From the NCBI GenBank assembly GCA_905178155.1, contig CAJINV010000003.1:4685863-4749862 (forward strand): a stretch of 64,000 nucleotides of DNA. Reading direction: 5' to 3'. Origin of the DNA: Amoebophrya sp. A120 (lineage: Eukaryota; Sar; Dinophyceae; Syndiniales; Amoebophryaceae). The translations under genes and the position numbers were made by a program. A model generated the notes under the pieces. It saw only the letters and a list, made by a program, of their open reading frames with translations. It searched no databases and was not told the DNA's origin. Below, in pieces: positions 46,101 through 57,358 of this stretch. Each line of letters begins with the position of its first letter. The first letter of the stretch is position 1.

Positions 46101-48788
46101 GACAGCGCAGTAGATGAAGAAGAAAAAAGAGAAGTGCTGGACCAAGCTCCGCAGACTTTTGGCACTGCTGTGACGAGCAGGCAGAAGACAAGTGTTGGTC
46201 GCGCAGAGTATGAGGTGCTCGGAAACGGAAAACAAGCTTTCGTAACCGAAACAGAAGCACAGAAGGACACCCCTGGCCTTGGTTTTAGGCGCACAGATGA
46301 AACAGATGCGCATCGCTGCCTAGATCCGTACTCCGCAACCCTCGCCACGGCGTCCTGTTTTCAGATCGACCTTGTTGGGAAAGAAGACAAACCACCGCGG
46401 TCGGCGTGTAGAATCGCAGCAGCACCGTGGTACGTCAAGCCTGGCTTTGTGCGCGCTGGGGTCGTTCGCGGCACGGAAACTGGAGAGACAGCCGGTGAGC
46501 GAAGGAGCAAACACAGGCGCAACCGTGATAGAAATCGTAGTGCGAAAAGCGTGGAAGACATTTCGTTTTTCTACAGCAGTGACGTGGTCAGCGCGGTGGA
46601 GAAGTATCGAGCGGCATGGCCGGAGATTTGGCAGTATGCGGAAAAAAACGGTACAAAGATCTTGAATGCACGCAGAGCAGAAGCGGCCGGCAAACGAAGC
46701 AGCAGCAAAAACAACAAGCGCAGCAGCAGGGATACCGAGGAGGTTTTTGACGCGGCTGCGGTTCTCTTTTGTCAAGAAGAAGAGGTCGAAGTGCACGAGC
46801 TCGATGCATCGGTCCTGAGGAATATGGTGTGCCAAGCTGCAGGCTACGTTTCGGAGCAGGCGTTTGCTGCGGCACCTCTGGTTCCCTGGACGCACGTCGC
46901 GCTTCACGATTCCACGGTCCGAAAGCTCGCTGCAGCGCTTGGCGTCAGCCCGTATGCCAAGATGGCGCCAATAGCAGCTGCAACCGCGAGTACTACAGCA
47001 AGTACCTTTACTTCGCGTCCTCTGCACATGATGAGCGATGCACCTGAGAAATTCGCAGGAGGTGAAATTTTCCGTCCAATCGACAGTGCAGCAACTGACG
47101 ATCTGGCCGCAAATAAAGGTGAGGATCAAGAAGCGCTTGCCGACACTGTCTCAGTTTCAAGCAAGGAATCCAAGCGCCGAGGAAAAAAGAAACAAAAGAA
47201 AGGCATCCAGTTCAAAGCTAGCTCGCCCGAAACCAAGGTCGGATCACAGGGTGGCCCCTCGGCCATGATGAGCACGCTCATTCTGGATGAACACGGTGCG
47301 GAACAACGGGAGCATCAATCGGTAGGTCGCCAAGCGGCGAAGACCATCAATCCTGCAGGTGGAGGGAGTAATTTTGCGAGCATGCGGGGTCGTATACCGG
47401 TACCGGAGCCGCCTGTCATTTTGCTCGATGCGGTTAGAAACGTTTCTTGGGCGGAATGGTCGGGATCCAGTAGAAGTCCAGTTTCATCTGCGACTTCATC
47501 TTCAGATCAGCCTGATGTAATTCGCTCAAATCGAAACGTGCACCCACTTCCCCTCGGTACCCGCGTGCGCTGCAACTTCACGGACAAACAGACGCAGGAC
47601 CAACTCCAGGGGAAGCAGGGAACTGTGGTTCTGGTACGGTTTGGTGACGAGGGCGTTGTACCACGTGGGGGCGAGAAAAACGCAGCCAGAACTACGGAGT
47701 CTGTTTCTTCAGAAGAATCTAAGAAAAACGTGCGTTTCTGTTACGATATTCTGCTGGATTCGTCTGCGGTTGGATGTGATTCTTTGCTGCTCCCGCGTCT
47801 CCACCGCATTCGTGCAGACAACCTCGTGCCACTTGAACTGCCAACTCCTAGCGGGGAAGATTCTACTCATTTGTTGCCTGCCGGAGTTCTTCTTGCTGAT
47901 GAGAATGCCAAAGTCCTGCCTGACAAGGTCAAGGAGGAGACCAGCCACGTACCGGACTCAGGCGGAAAATACAGTCCGTGGAATTTTCAGCCCCGACAGG
48001 TCACGGAGATGTTCTCTGCTTACAATATGGCCTCGTTGCCCGCTGGTCCCAGCAAAGCTGACCCCGGGACGATTGCCGGAGAGAAAACAAAAAATTTCGA
48101 CAAGGACAGAGGCTTCTTCCAGCACTGCATTCTCGGGGAGCCTAAGTCTCGCACCCAGGAGGCCAAGGATATCAAAAAAGTGACGAACAACAACATCGTA
48201 CAGGAGTGCAGCAGCACAGCTAGAGCCGCGCCGGAAAGAACAGAGCCTTCGCAGGATGTTGACGCTATTGTGAATACAAACCAACACCGCGGCGGGGAAT
48301 TTGTTATCCCGCGAGTTATTACGCGGAATGCGGGACCAAAGAAATCAGTACCTCCTGCGGAACAAGCTGCAGAAAAAAATCGGGACAGGAATCATGCTGA
48401 GACCCGACAACATCCGGTTACTGGAATCCAGGCTGCTTCCGCGAAAACTCTTCCTCGGACATCAGACAAGGCACAAGTAAAGACACGTAAACGAAAACTG
48501 GTGGCGGGTTCAATGCCGACGCCCGTGGATGAAATGATTGACTCAGCGAAGGCGGGATCGGGAAAGGATGAACAACACTTGCCGCCGGCACGACAGACGG
48601 ATACATCAGTAAATACGGAAAATTTACTCGCAAAGCCGGTGACCGTGGTCCCCAAACCTTTCTTGGCATCCGAGGAGAGTGAGCAGAAACCGCCCCGGAA
48701 TAAGAAGAGCGAACAGAAAAAACGACAGACACAGAAAGCAAAACAGAGTCACGCGCAGGCTCGATTTTTGTCTGTAGAGGACGATTAA
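39785..48788 (+). CDS. XRN1-type 5'-3' exoribonuclease, greatly enlarged
   Basis: Exons 39785-39880, 40224-40361, 40635-about 42915 and about 43149-48788, about 2,716 residues. XRN1 degrades decapped 5'-monophosphate mRNA in the cytoplasm. Landmarks: N-terminal MGIPKFFRWLRERYPAI, then DNLYVDMNGLIH, LFLAVDGVAPTAKMNQQR (metal-binding Asp and MNQQR), FDSNWITPGTPF, VSTAEQPGEGEHK, YGLDADLIML, and VLLNMLIGNDFLP (GNDFLP). Then the CR2-type GLLWTLKYYYRGVAEAGWMYAYPHHYAPF and the FYP-like TQFFPKS. An SH3-like segment near residue 2300 (LGTRVRCNF...GKQGTVVLV) argues for XRN1 rather than nuclear XRN2. Long Ser/Glu/Lys insertions interrupt the nuclease core after position 41400 and fill the C-terminal 1,800 residues. 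All three introns bear inverted-repeat ends. The last intron's exact edges are uncertain. Confidence 0.9.
39881..40223. mobile_element. XRN1 intron 1, candidate introner element
   Basis: GT-AG, phase 0, 343 bp. Near its left end (39886-39904) is aggtgtgacaatgctcaac. At its right end (40200-40217) is gttgatattgccacacct, whose reverse complement is aggtgtggcaatatcaac, matching 15 of 18 aligned positions if one base is gapped. No clear flanking duplication. The inverted repeats sit 5-6 bp inside the splice sites. Confidence 0.6.
40362..40634. mobile_element. Introner-like element (family 1) in XRN1
   Basis: Perfect 5-bp duplication GGTGC at 40361-40365 and 40634-40638. The element starts tatgcattgcaaatatgtct, continues gggtctgg, and ends with the inverted copy cccagacccagacatctttg followed by catttgata. 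Removal of 273 bp, a multiple of three, joins VSLL to VQMVYHE in the XRN1 nuclease core. Here the duplicated target supplies GT and the element end supplies AG, so the intron is canonical. It is homologous to the element at 20134-20400, which is not GT-AG. Confidence 0.9.
42921..43152. mobile_element. XRN1 intron 3, element with 16-bp perfect TIR
   Basis: TGTGCAGAAGTGCCGC at 42926-42941 and its exact reverse complement GCGGCACTTCTGCACA at 43132-43147. Counting ATC upstream and GAT downstream, the ends read TATC(T)... and ...(G)GATG, recalling the TATC...GATA termini of the other copies. A GT-AG intron 42912-43148 keeps the frame. However, the XRN motif QLxxVLP suggests CRVLP (ending 42920) is exonic, which would make the intron start with TA. 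No flanking duplication is recognisable. Confidence 0.7.
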
Positions 48789-49988
48789 AAGTAAGCATAC
48801 ATTCTGAGACTACATGTCACCATCGATTGGCCTCATCGATTTCACAGCGCGGATTTAGTTAGTAGCTCGTGATCCACCGCCCCGTCAGGAAGAGCGTGTT
48901 CATTTTCGAGAACCTTTCAAGATCCACGCGATACTCTCCTGCTGGCGTTATGTACTAAAGTGGGATCTTGATCTTCTATCATTTCATATTCTTTGTCTTG
49001 ATCGACGATGTTGGTCCAAGCGGGCGTGCCGCTAACCATTCGAAGATCCGACATAGCGTCTGATCTACTTAGTTGGACCGAGCAGTTGTGAGATACCATT
49101 GATCCTCGATAAGACAACATTGTCGCAGGTTGACGGACATGGAGGCACATTCAGATCTGACTCAACCTACCAGAAGTCGATCTTGTTGTGCTGCCCATTC
49201 TTACTCCCGCCGCACACGAGATCTAGCTCTATTTTTGCGGCCGAGGTGATCTACTTCTGGACTTACAACTTATTGAATCTGTGCTCTGCAGAGCACCGCA
49301 AGCAAGTAGATCAAGAACTGTGCTCAACAGCCAGTAACATTAACGCAGTAAGTAGGCGACATTGTCAATGTTGAGCGAACACGGCTCTCCCCTAATGTGA
49401 CTATTCTTGTCGCTGTTTGACTGAATTCGCAAAGCAGGAAGAAAGACCTAGGCCATTGAAATATTGGGATTGACACTTTTAGAAGAATCAGGTATAGCGC
49501 CAAGGTTGGTGTGTACAGATTCTAAAGCAGTAGATCATTTACATTTTTGTCCGATCACACGTTGACCGCTTTATTTTCTTTGGTAAGGAAAAGTAAACAA
49601 AAACAAAATTTGTATTATTGGGCCCGATAGCGATACCATCGATTTTCTAACGGTCCAATAAACCAAGAAGTTGTAGTATTGGTGCAGTTCTGCGGCTGCT
49701 ACTTTTTGGTCACTCCTTTCGACTAGAACCAATAAGAAATCCGAACCTCGAGGCTGTCGTTGTCTCGATCCTTTGTCCGGAACGAGGAAAACAATAAATT
49801 TCAGCGCCCCAACGCGAACGCACACCTCCGCAGGAACGCCAGAAGTGAATATTCACCGCCAGGCTACCCTTTGTGGATTGATTTGGGTAACTAGTACTAC
49901 TTTCCACCACAACGTCAACGGAGAGGAGAACCGAAGGTGATTCTGGAACACGAGCGCACGAAGACCAGGGCACTCCGTCTCGAGGCAG
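48789..49988. other. Intergenic region
   Basis: About 1.2 kb, AT-rich around 49370-49700, without a supported exon. Confidence 0.5.
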
Positions 49989-50948
49989 ATGAAGACGAAA
50001 CAGCAGCAAAGCCAAATGTTTGTGGTCTCTACTCCGGCGCGCAGAAGCGCGCAAGCGCTTGCGGGGTGCTTTATGGTTTCTCTGATCATGCACGCAAATG
50101 CCGCCAGCTTCGGTGGAATGGTCCAAACTCCATTTTTATGCAGTGCAAATAGCGCCTCTCAACTTACTTTTTATTTCGTCATTTTCTAAAACTAAAACTG
50201 GTACACGTGCTATTTACGATGAATTAGTCCTCTGCTCCTGCGTTGCAAGAATGCCGGAGCCGGACCAAGAATTTTTTTCTATGTGGTACGCTTTTTTATT
50301 TTTTCATTCAACGTTCACGTCCTGCAGGAGCAGGACGCGTGTTGGTGAAAAAGACTGACCAGATTCAATTCTCTCGAGTAACAAGGATGTATGCGAGAGT
50401 GTATTTGCATTGTACACTCGCAGGACGAAATACGGGGTTTTCCCTGGCTCGACCCCAAGAAGCCCAATGGCAGTGTTGACCCGCCGAGTCAGACGGGGGT
50501 GTGGTTTGCCCAAGGCACGGTGCAAAAGGCCTATCTTCTCTGCAACGCTGGCCTCCCGTGGTCCACCGAAGACTCCGAACACCGCCGAAAATTTCAACCT
50601 GCGCGCCGGGTGGGAGAGCCGAACGCGGACAACAGGTCCCAACCGTGGGAGCGCAACGGGCGCCGAAAGCTGGCCCGAGAATGGCCGGGGAGAAACGGCG
50701 TTCCGCAGCCCCGGATCTGGGCCGATCAGGACGAAGGCACGGTCTGGGAATGGTGGGACGTGAAGGAGGGGCTGGGCGCGCATCCGGAAGACAACACAGA
50801 ATGCCTCATTGAGGCTACGACGCTCGTCAACCCGGACTACGCAGCGCTAGCCCACCAAAGCAAGAGGCTTCTGGTCCTGCCCACCTTGTGCCAAGAGATC
50901 GTAGACGGGCCAGCGAAGGATGGGGGGGATCCGACAGCGGATCTATGA
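49989..50948 (+). CDS. Small secreted protein of unknown function (exon structure partly resolved)
   Basis: Exon 1 begins at ATG 49989 (MKTKQQQSQMFVV) and contains a signal peptide with hydrophobic core CFMVSLIMHANAAS. The last exon, about 50424-50948, follows a tcgcag acceptor. It encodes about 175 residues rich in Trp, Pro and charged residues (RGFPWLDPKKPNG, IWADQDEGTVWEWWDVKEG) ending ADL. One or two short exons between 50150 and 50420 are likely but not fixed; the direct repeat GGAGCcGGAC / GGAGCaGGAC at about 50253 and 50327 may bound an intron. An alternative is a start at ATG 50391 in the last exon's frame without a signal peptide. No known domain is recognised. Confidence 0.4.
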
Positions 50949-51136
50949 TGAGGAAAAGAACTACCGTCGCCCCAGATGAAACAATATATATAGAAAATGA
51001 ATATCCTCGCTGTTGTCTATCACTCGCAGATGCTACATGCAAACAACGTACCAACGTGCATCTTTTGTCTGGTATGTTCGCATAAAAAAGAGTTATATGT
51101 GCAATATTGCGACTTGAAGAGCCGGAACGACGACCA

Positions 51137-54100
51137 ATGAAGAAGAAGTTTGCGAAGAAAAGGTATGAGCGCAAGCACATTCACGTTCACATTGCGCGCA
51201 AGTTTGTTGTTCTTTGGCATTTTCTGTTCTTGTGAAAGTGAAAGGATAATGGAAGGAAGGTACTACAGCGACGCAGGTACGAAATTTTTCATGCTTGTCT
51301 GAGGGCGACGTCTTTGTTCCCCGTGACAAACATTCGTGTCCGACCAGGGACGTAAGCGCTGCCGTCACTACAACGTGAGGTTCGATAGGAGCGCCCACGA
51401 CGAGGAGAAGCGCAAGCAGCGATACACGGCGGCACCCGAACCAAAAATGAGCAACCCGCTGGACCAGGGCGTGCCAAGTTTCGCGCAAGTCGCCGTGGAC
51501 CAGGCGAGCGCCACGCGCGACTTCCAGGGACTGGTAAGCGAGAAAAACATCGAGAAGTGGGTGCACCTCGGCATGCAGTACGTGAACTTGCGGTCGATCC
51601 AAGCGGGCTTCCAACGCGGTTCCGTCTTCAATGACGTTATGGCAGATTCCCCGGAGGGCGACGACGTCGACGATGGAGGAAAAGCGGACGCTGCGCGGAA
51701 GCGGGCAGAAGAAGCGGAACTGCAAGAGGAAATCGAGCAAGCGACCAAACAAATGGAAAAGATGATTCGGATGCAGCTCAGCGAAGAGCAGAAGCAAAAT
51801 CTAGGAGAGGAGCTGCGAGAGAAGTTCGAGGCAAAAAAATTGGCCGAGGCCGAAGGGGCAAAACGCGCGGCCGCGGCAAAGAGGGAAGCAGAGCTTGCCA
51901 AGCGACAGCAGACAGACGACAAAATGGGCATGGAGCTGGGGGCTGACAAAACACGAATCGTGGATCCGGTCTTTGCTGTGTCTCTAGAGATGGGCGGCCT
52001 CGCGCAACTGCGGTATCTCGCCGAGCACGGGCGCAGACGCGGCGTAGGTGTCATTGTGGATGTGTCTTTCACGGAAATTGGCCACGTGTGCAGCCCCAAA
52101 GGCTACGACTTTGCCTTCACCGCCCTGACTGTGCCCTGCGTGTGGCTGCAAAATAACGGGGGCGCGATGGCAGCCGCCGCCGGGGCCCAGGCAGGTGCGG
52201 TAACCCGGGTCGTTGCCAATCGACCAAATTGGAAGAAAAAACCACTTTGGGCAGCCATGGTCGGCTTCATGCGTCTTCTTCTCATTCACTCTCAAGTGGC
52301 TGGCTTTCGGATCCAGAACACAAATCAAGTCCTGCGCGACTATGACCCGTCAGGTACTATAAATAAGGAATCACTTCTTGAACAGCCTGAGTTTTCCCGA
52401 GCTACAAGCGGACTGGTGTTTTTTCTCACGCGGATTTCTTAGAAGGTTGCATGTTCGCGTTTGACACATTTTTTTTTCGAATTCCATTTCAGGTGCCACG
52501 CCTACGGACGTATGCCAAGTGAAGTCCCGACTTCATTTGAAAGACAGCGACTTTCAAACCTTCAACCAGCTCGCGGCCCTCGGGGAGGATGGGTTTGTGC
52601 GTTTGAATGACGCTGCCACATCCACGGCCTGCTGGAAGTACTGCGCCCGGATTCCGGATTGTGAAGGGGCAGTGTGGCGACACGAGCGTGCGCGTTCCCA
52701 GAAAGACGCTTGCATGCTCATCAATGAACTTGCCTTGGAAGACCCGAGGGAGCAGCGGTAAGCACTTGTTAAGTAAGTACTCACTAGAAGACTTTGATCA
52801 GCACCCCTTTCTCAATGTACTTGATGTCACAAAAATTTCTTTGCCCCGTTTGTCCTTAGCATTGTTTGCGGGTTGACCTTTACCTTTTCTTTCGTGGACG
52901 CTGATTTTGGTAGCCCTCATCAAAGAGAGGCTTTGCTTTGTGTCGTTGACTTAACAGTTGTGATGCAAATTTCCAGGTTTTCGCCGAACTTTTTGGGCGG
53001 AAGGACGCAGGCGCACGACCTAGATGAGTACGTCGAAATGGAACCAGCATGCCGCCAAGTTCTCACGACTCTATCAGGTGCGAACTTTTGTTTTATCAAA
53101 CTATCCTCGAGTTTCTTTCTTGTACTTCTTTGTCAAGCCATTCTTTGCTTCGACCCGCTGAATGAACTTCGCGAAAGCTGTTCTTGCACGAGATGAACGT
53201 CAGAGCCGAAAAAGAAAAATGGAATATGAAAGAAATCAAACAGGACTGGCCGAGACAGATGATACGGCGACTGAACGTCAATCACTGGGGGAGGGAGAGG
53301 TACGACGAGACGATGCTGGGCACCAAGCACTCGATGTGGAACAAATGGAGGTAGAGCTTCGAGACACTTATAAGAAGTGCGCGGCACTGGTGCCGCGCAC
53401 GGTGTATATTGCGGGTTCTGACGATGGGGACTACGCACAGATCGCAAACCAAGACCTCCCTCCCTCAGTCGCAGGATCGGCGGTCACAAATTACTGGGAA
53501 TGCCGACGAAAGTACGGCAGCAATCAAAACTAGAGACACGACCAGAGAAGAAGGGTGGATTTTCCTTGTGCACTTTATGTTCGTTCTTTTTCACAACATG
53601 CATGCGACTGCAGCGTACGAGTGATGTGAATCTGACGGCCGATTCACGAGTTATTTCCTGGAGGCCACAGCGAGACCATATATCGATATCGTCTCATGGA
53701 TGCTTCCCTCCGCGCAGTCGATCTTGATGAATGTATACCGCTGACGCGTCACCGTCACGTGTTGTAAGTGCAACCTCTACTTCTAGAAAAATTTGCGCGC
53801 TGCCACCAACAGATGAGAAGACGCAGCGAAAGCACTTGTGCAGATTCCTTCCTTTTCTAGCTCGTGTCAATGGTTTTGCTTTCATAAGCGTTGCGCGCGT
53901 ACAAAAGGATGCACCGCCTGGTCCTTCGTACAAGAGAACGACGAAGAACAATCTGCCGGCTGTAACCTGCTGAAAACCCCAGGAAACTCTGGAGTCTTTG
54001 CCGAAAAGGATGGGGCAATGATCTTGTCATTCCCTGGAGCTATTTCCGGGTCTTGCCAAGTTCAAAAGAGTACAGATGTTACATTGATATATGAAGATCT

Positions 54101-57100
54101 ATTTGTATTTACTTCGGACGCGCCCCAGAATGATGATCTTCACTTACATTCATGTAAAGATTCACTTGCCAATCAGTTCTCCACCTGGACCGCGACGAAA
54201 GATTTCTATCGAGCTTGATTGAGAGTGTTGTGTGTTTGGCCACTCGCAACGGGTTTGCCCCGCTTGTGTGGCCGGCATTGACTTCCCGATTGATTCTGCA
54301 AACATCTCAAACGCAGATCCGACTCCCCGAAACCACGACGAGGGGACATGGAAGGCAAGTGCGGCGGGCGCCGATTTCCTCAAGACCGCAAGTTATACGA
54401 TCCACCGCAATTACGCGAACGAGATGGCGGCCTTTGTTACGCAATTAGAAAATACTGTTGACCTCGACCCTCGATCACTATCGGTGTCGTGTTTTTCTTC
54501 TGCCCGACAGAATTGATGAGGCATTAGCACACATGGAAGAACCATGCTACGTAATACATGATGTCCGTTTTTTTTAGCACGTGATGACTTCTGTATGTTG
54601 CGCTGAATCAGTTATACGGAAAAATATCCGGTACTAGGAGGAATCTTTGTCATCCCGGCAAGTGAATTTGAAAATGCAATCGAACTCCTGTGTGTGGTCG
54701 TGGTGTGTGTGTGTGGGTGTCTGTGTGTCGTGTGTATCCGCGATACATAGCGATAGTGATGAGGTTTTTCTCCCTATACTTTGTCTCGGCAAGCGCTTCG
54801 GTGACGACAGCATGCGCTTCTACCGTATCCTTTTTCTGGGTGATGACGATACATTCGCGGAACGGATGAATCTTGTCGAGACCTCACACGCCGACGTGAA
54901 CGGGGGTGAGGAAGGAAGCCGATACAAAATAGCTTTCGACGGAACGACACACGCAATGCTACCACCGAGTGACATAGGCGGAGCCTCCCTCAGCGATCTT
55001 GCCGGCAGATTTCGGCAAGAAAACAGCTACGGCAACAGGGCGTCGCCAAACACCGTTCTCGCCCCCGTGCGCAAAGACGACGAGCTGCGCTGGGTCAGCA
55101 GGACACTGAAGCAGCTATCCAGCACGCCCCGCCGCTCACCGCGCTCCGGTGCGGTCGTGGAGCAAGCGAACCTAGCGACTGCTGCAAGCTCCGTGTTCTC
55201 CGACCCGCAGAATCGGGGAGTAGCGTTGAAACACAATCTCTTGCAGCATTTGTTGCTGGCATTGACGCGCGGAACGATGCACTTCGGACCCGGCACGGAA
55301 TACCTCGGACTGTTGAAGGGACCACTATTTCAGCAGTGGAGTAAAGCAGGTTTCCAGCTCTTGTGGCAGGCATTCGCATTTACCGCTGGGCTGATCCGGT
55401 TGCGCAAGCAGTATGACGCGCTCCGCGACGGTGCAGTGTGGCTTTTGCCGGCCCAGCCGGGAACGCTGCTCTTCGAGAAGGCCAGTCCTTCTGCCGCCTC
55501 GGTTTTTGGACTGCTGCGATCGGCGCAGCATGGCGGGGGAGACACCGACTCCAGAGACTACCGCACGTCTTGGTGGATCGGCTCTTTGAGTAGTGCGCGC
55601 AGGTATATCCTTGGGGGGCAAGAACAGGCATCTGCTGCGGCCCGTGGTAGAAGTGCCGGTGCCCTTCCTCCGACTCTTCTCCCGCGCCACTTGCGCGCAC
55701 GCATACTTTTGGACACGAAGCGATTGTATGCCTATTCCGCTGCGCGTTCGGCGGACGGCGAGCGAGCTTCGCAGCAAGGCCCGTCGGGAGGCGCGGCGCA
55801 TGCGTCGGGAACGGAGTTCCTTCGTCGAGAACAATCCGAGCAAGAGTTGTTCCCGAGCGCCCCGGCTGCACAGCAGTTCAATCCACCGAGTCACGCTATG
55901 AGTGCCGAATTCCTGAAGACATTCGCGGGGACAGATTTTGAAGTGCAAGAAAAACTGAAGCAAAATTTGCGACAAAAGAGCACGACGCATTTCAGAAGTC
56001 TCTTCACGGGAAAAGAGTGGGAAGACCTGGAGAAAAAACTCTTGGCCCCACGGGGGTCCTCTGCTGGACGCGCAGCTAGAGGTCACTATGATCCTAGTGC
56101 TGCTGCTTCCACATCCACCGCGTCCGCCACCCCCGCGGTTTCGCTAGAAGTTTCGACGGCCGGCAGCAGTGGAGCGTCGTCTGCCGAGACGCCAGTAGAC
56201 CACAACCGCTTCGGCTCCTGGTTGCCCCCCCACACGCACCGCAATTTTTTACCGGAGTTCGCACCCGTCGAAGAATGCGACTTCGATCCCTCTGAACTTT
56301 GCGTGCGGGCGACGGTGGAACCCGGAACCGCAGTGCTGCTCTCACTCGAATTCGCCGGCGGCGATGTAGTTGAGCAGCATTCTCGAGAGGACCACGTGGC
56401 TGCCGAGGTGAACAATTATGCTGACCAGGCCGAGGAACAAGGGGACCACGAGATAGGCGAACAAGACGAGGCTTTTCCGGTCGCTGGCCGCGACGCGGAG
56501 CCGCGAGAGGGGATGCCCTTCACCTACTGGCTAGATCCGCTCGAGAAAAAGGACTGTGCCTCCCTCGGTGCGGGCGTACTGCGGACGGCCTACGTCACCG
56601 AGACGAGCGCGGCGTTGGAAGAGCAGCCGTGGTCCGCGGGAGTCGCGGCAACGGAGGCGATCGTCGATCTTCCCGCGCGCTTGGCGCAAGTCAAAAAGTT
56701 CTGCATGAACGACCCCCGCTGTGTTGGCGTTGCGGAGGAGCGGGCGGGGCCCGGCTCCCTGGTGGGGCACCATGGGGTGCATAACTTGTGGCTCCTGTAC
56801 GGCACCGGCGCGGGCGGCGGCGCGGCCCGGTCCCTGCAGCTCGAAAAGTGCAGCAACAGCGACGACTATAACACGCATGTAAAGGCGACGAAGCCCGAGT
56901 ACTTCTTGCGCCGTGCGGGATACGACTGCCTATCGGATTCAGTCCGTGGGCTCGCGCAAGTATCTGGCCCATACCAAAAAACGCAATGGAGCCTCCTGCA
57001 AGTGGCCCGAAAGTGCGAGGAAGACCCTACATGTATTGGGGTGCAGAACGCCAGCATCGACAACAACGAACGGCAGGATGCTCTATGGCTCCTACACTCA

Positions 57101-57358
57101 CATGAAGATCACCAAGTTTTACCCGGAAGTTCGAACATCCTCGGAGCCTGCAGTGTCGCGGACACTGAGTTGGGGCTGGTGACTTTTTGGGAAAAATTCA
57201 ACGAAAATAATCGAGCTAACGACGCTGCTTTGACAGACTTCATGGAGGCAAATTTTGGACAAGAGCAAGAGGAAGGCACGGCAAATGATGGCGATGCAGT
57301 TCATGATGTTGACCAGGTTGCGGATCAGTTGGAAGGCATGAACCTCGGTCAACAGTAG
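51137..57358 (+). CDS. GH13-fold protein with degenerate active site and PAN/Apple-like modules
   Basis: Multi-exon. Start is ATG 51137 (26-bp exon, MKKKFAKK) or ATG 51249. Exons: 51348-52353, 52493-52757, 52977-53077, 53193-about 53530, about 53640-53763, from 53861, about 54230-54460, and about 54797-57358. Most junctions are GT-AG and in phase. After a coiled coil (about residues 110-190), LRYLAEHGRRRGVGVIVDVSF and RPNWKKKP...VAGFRIQNTNQV align with GH13 strands beta-3 and beta-4. The usual DVVxNH reads DVSFTE, and the nucleophile Asp of GFRxD is Gln. Later, HLLLALTRGTMHFGPGTEYLG and LIRLRKQYDALRDG match the GH13 barrel end. Cysteine modules (CWKYCARIPDCEGAVW, CFHKRCARTKGCTAWSF) interrupt it. 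Two tandem modules with C-x3-DP-x-C-[VI]-GV...LWLL close the protein. Probably not catalytic. Unity as one gene is inferred. Confidence 0.5.
51276..51347. other. 72-bp intron bounded by CAGG direct repeats
   Basis: CAGG at 51274-51277 and 51345-51348. Removing 72 bp keeps the frame (SDA/GRKRC), but the boundaries can only be GG-AG or GT-GG. It resembles the CAGT-flanked intron of the 3-oxoacyl-CoA reductase gene. Confidence 0.45.
54680..54740. repeat. GT-rich microsatellite in intron
   Basis: A degenerate (tg)n tract with runs such as tgtgtgtgtgtgggtgtctg, just before the last large exon of the GH13-like gene. A second similar tract is at 58655-58692. Confidence 0.8.

Noticed and set aside
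43287..47129. Several long minus-strand frames under XRN1
   Set aside because: They are antisense to a continuous conserved plus-strand exon with strong codon bias.
51348..57358. Active alpha-amylase or branching enzyme
   Set aside because: The expected nucleophile Asp and the NH of region I are replaced, so catalytic activity is not supported despite the fold-level resemblance.
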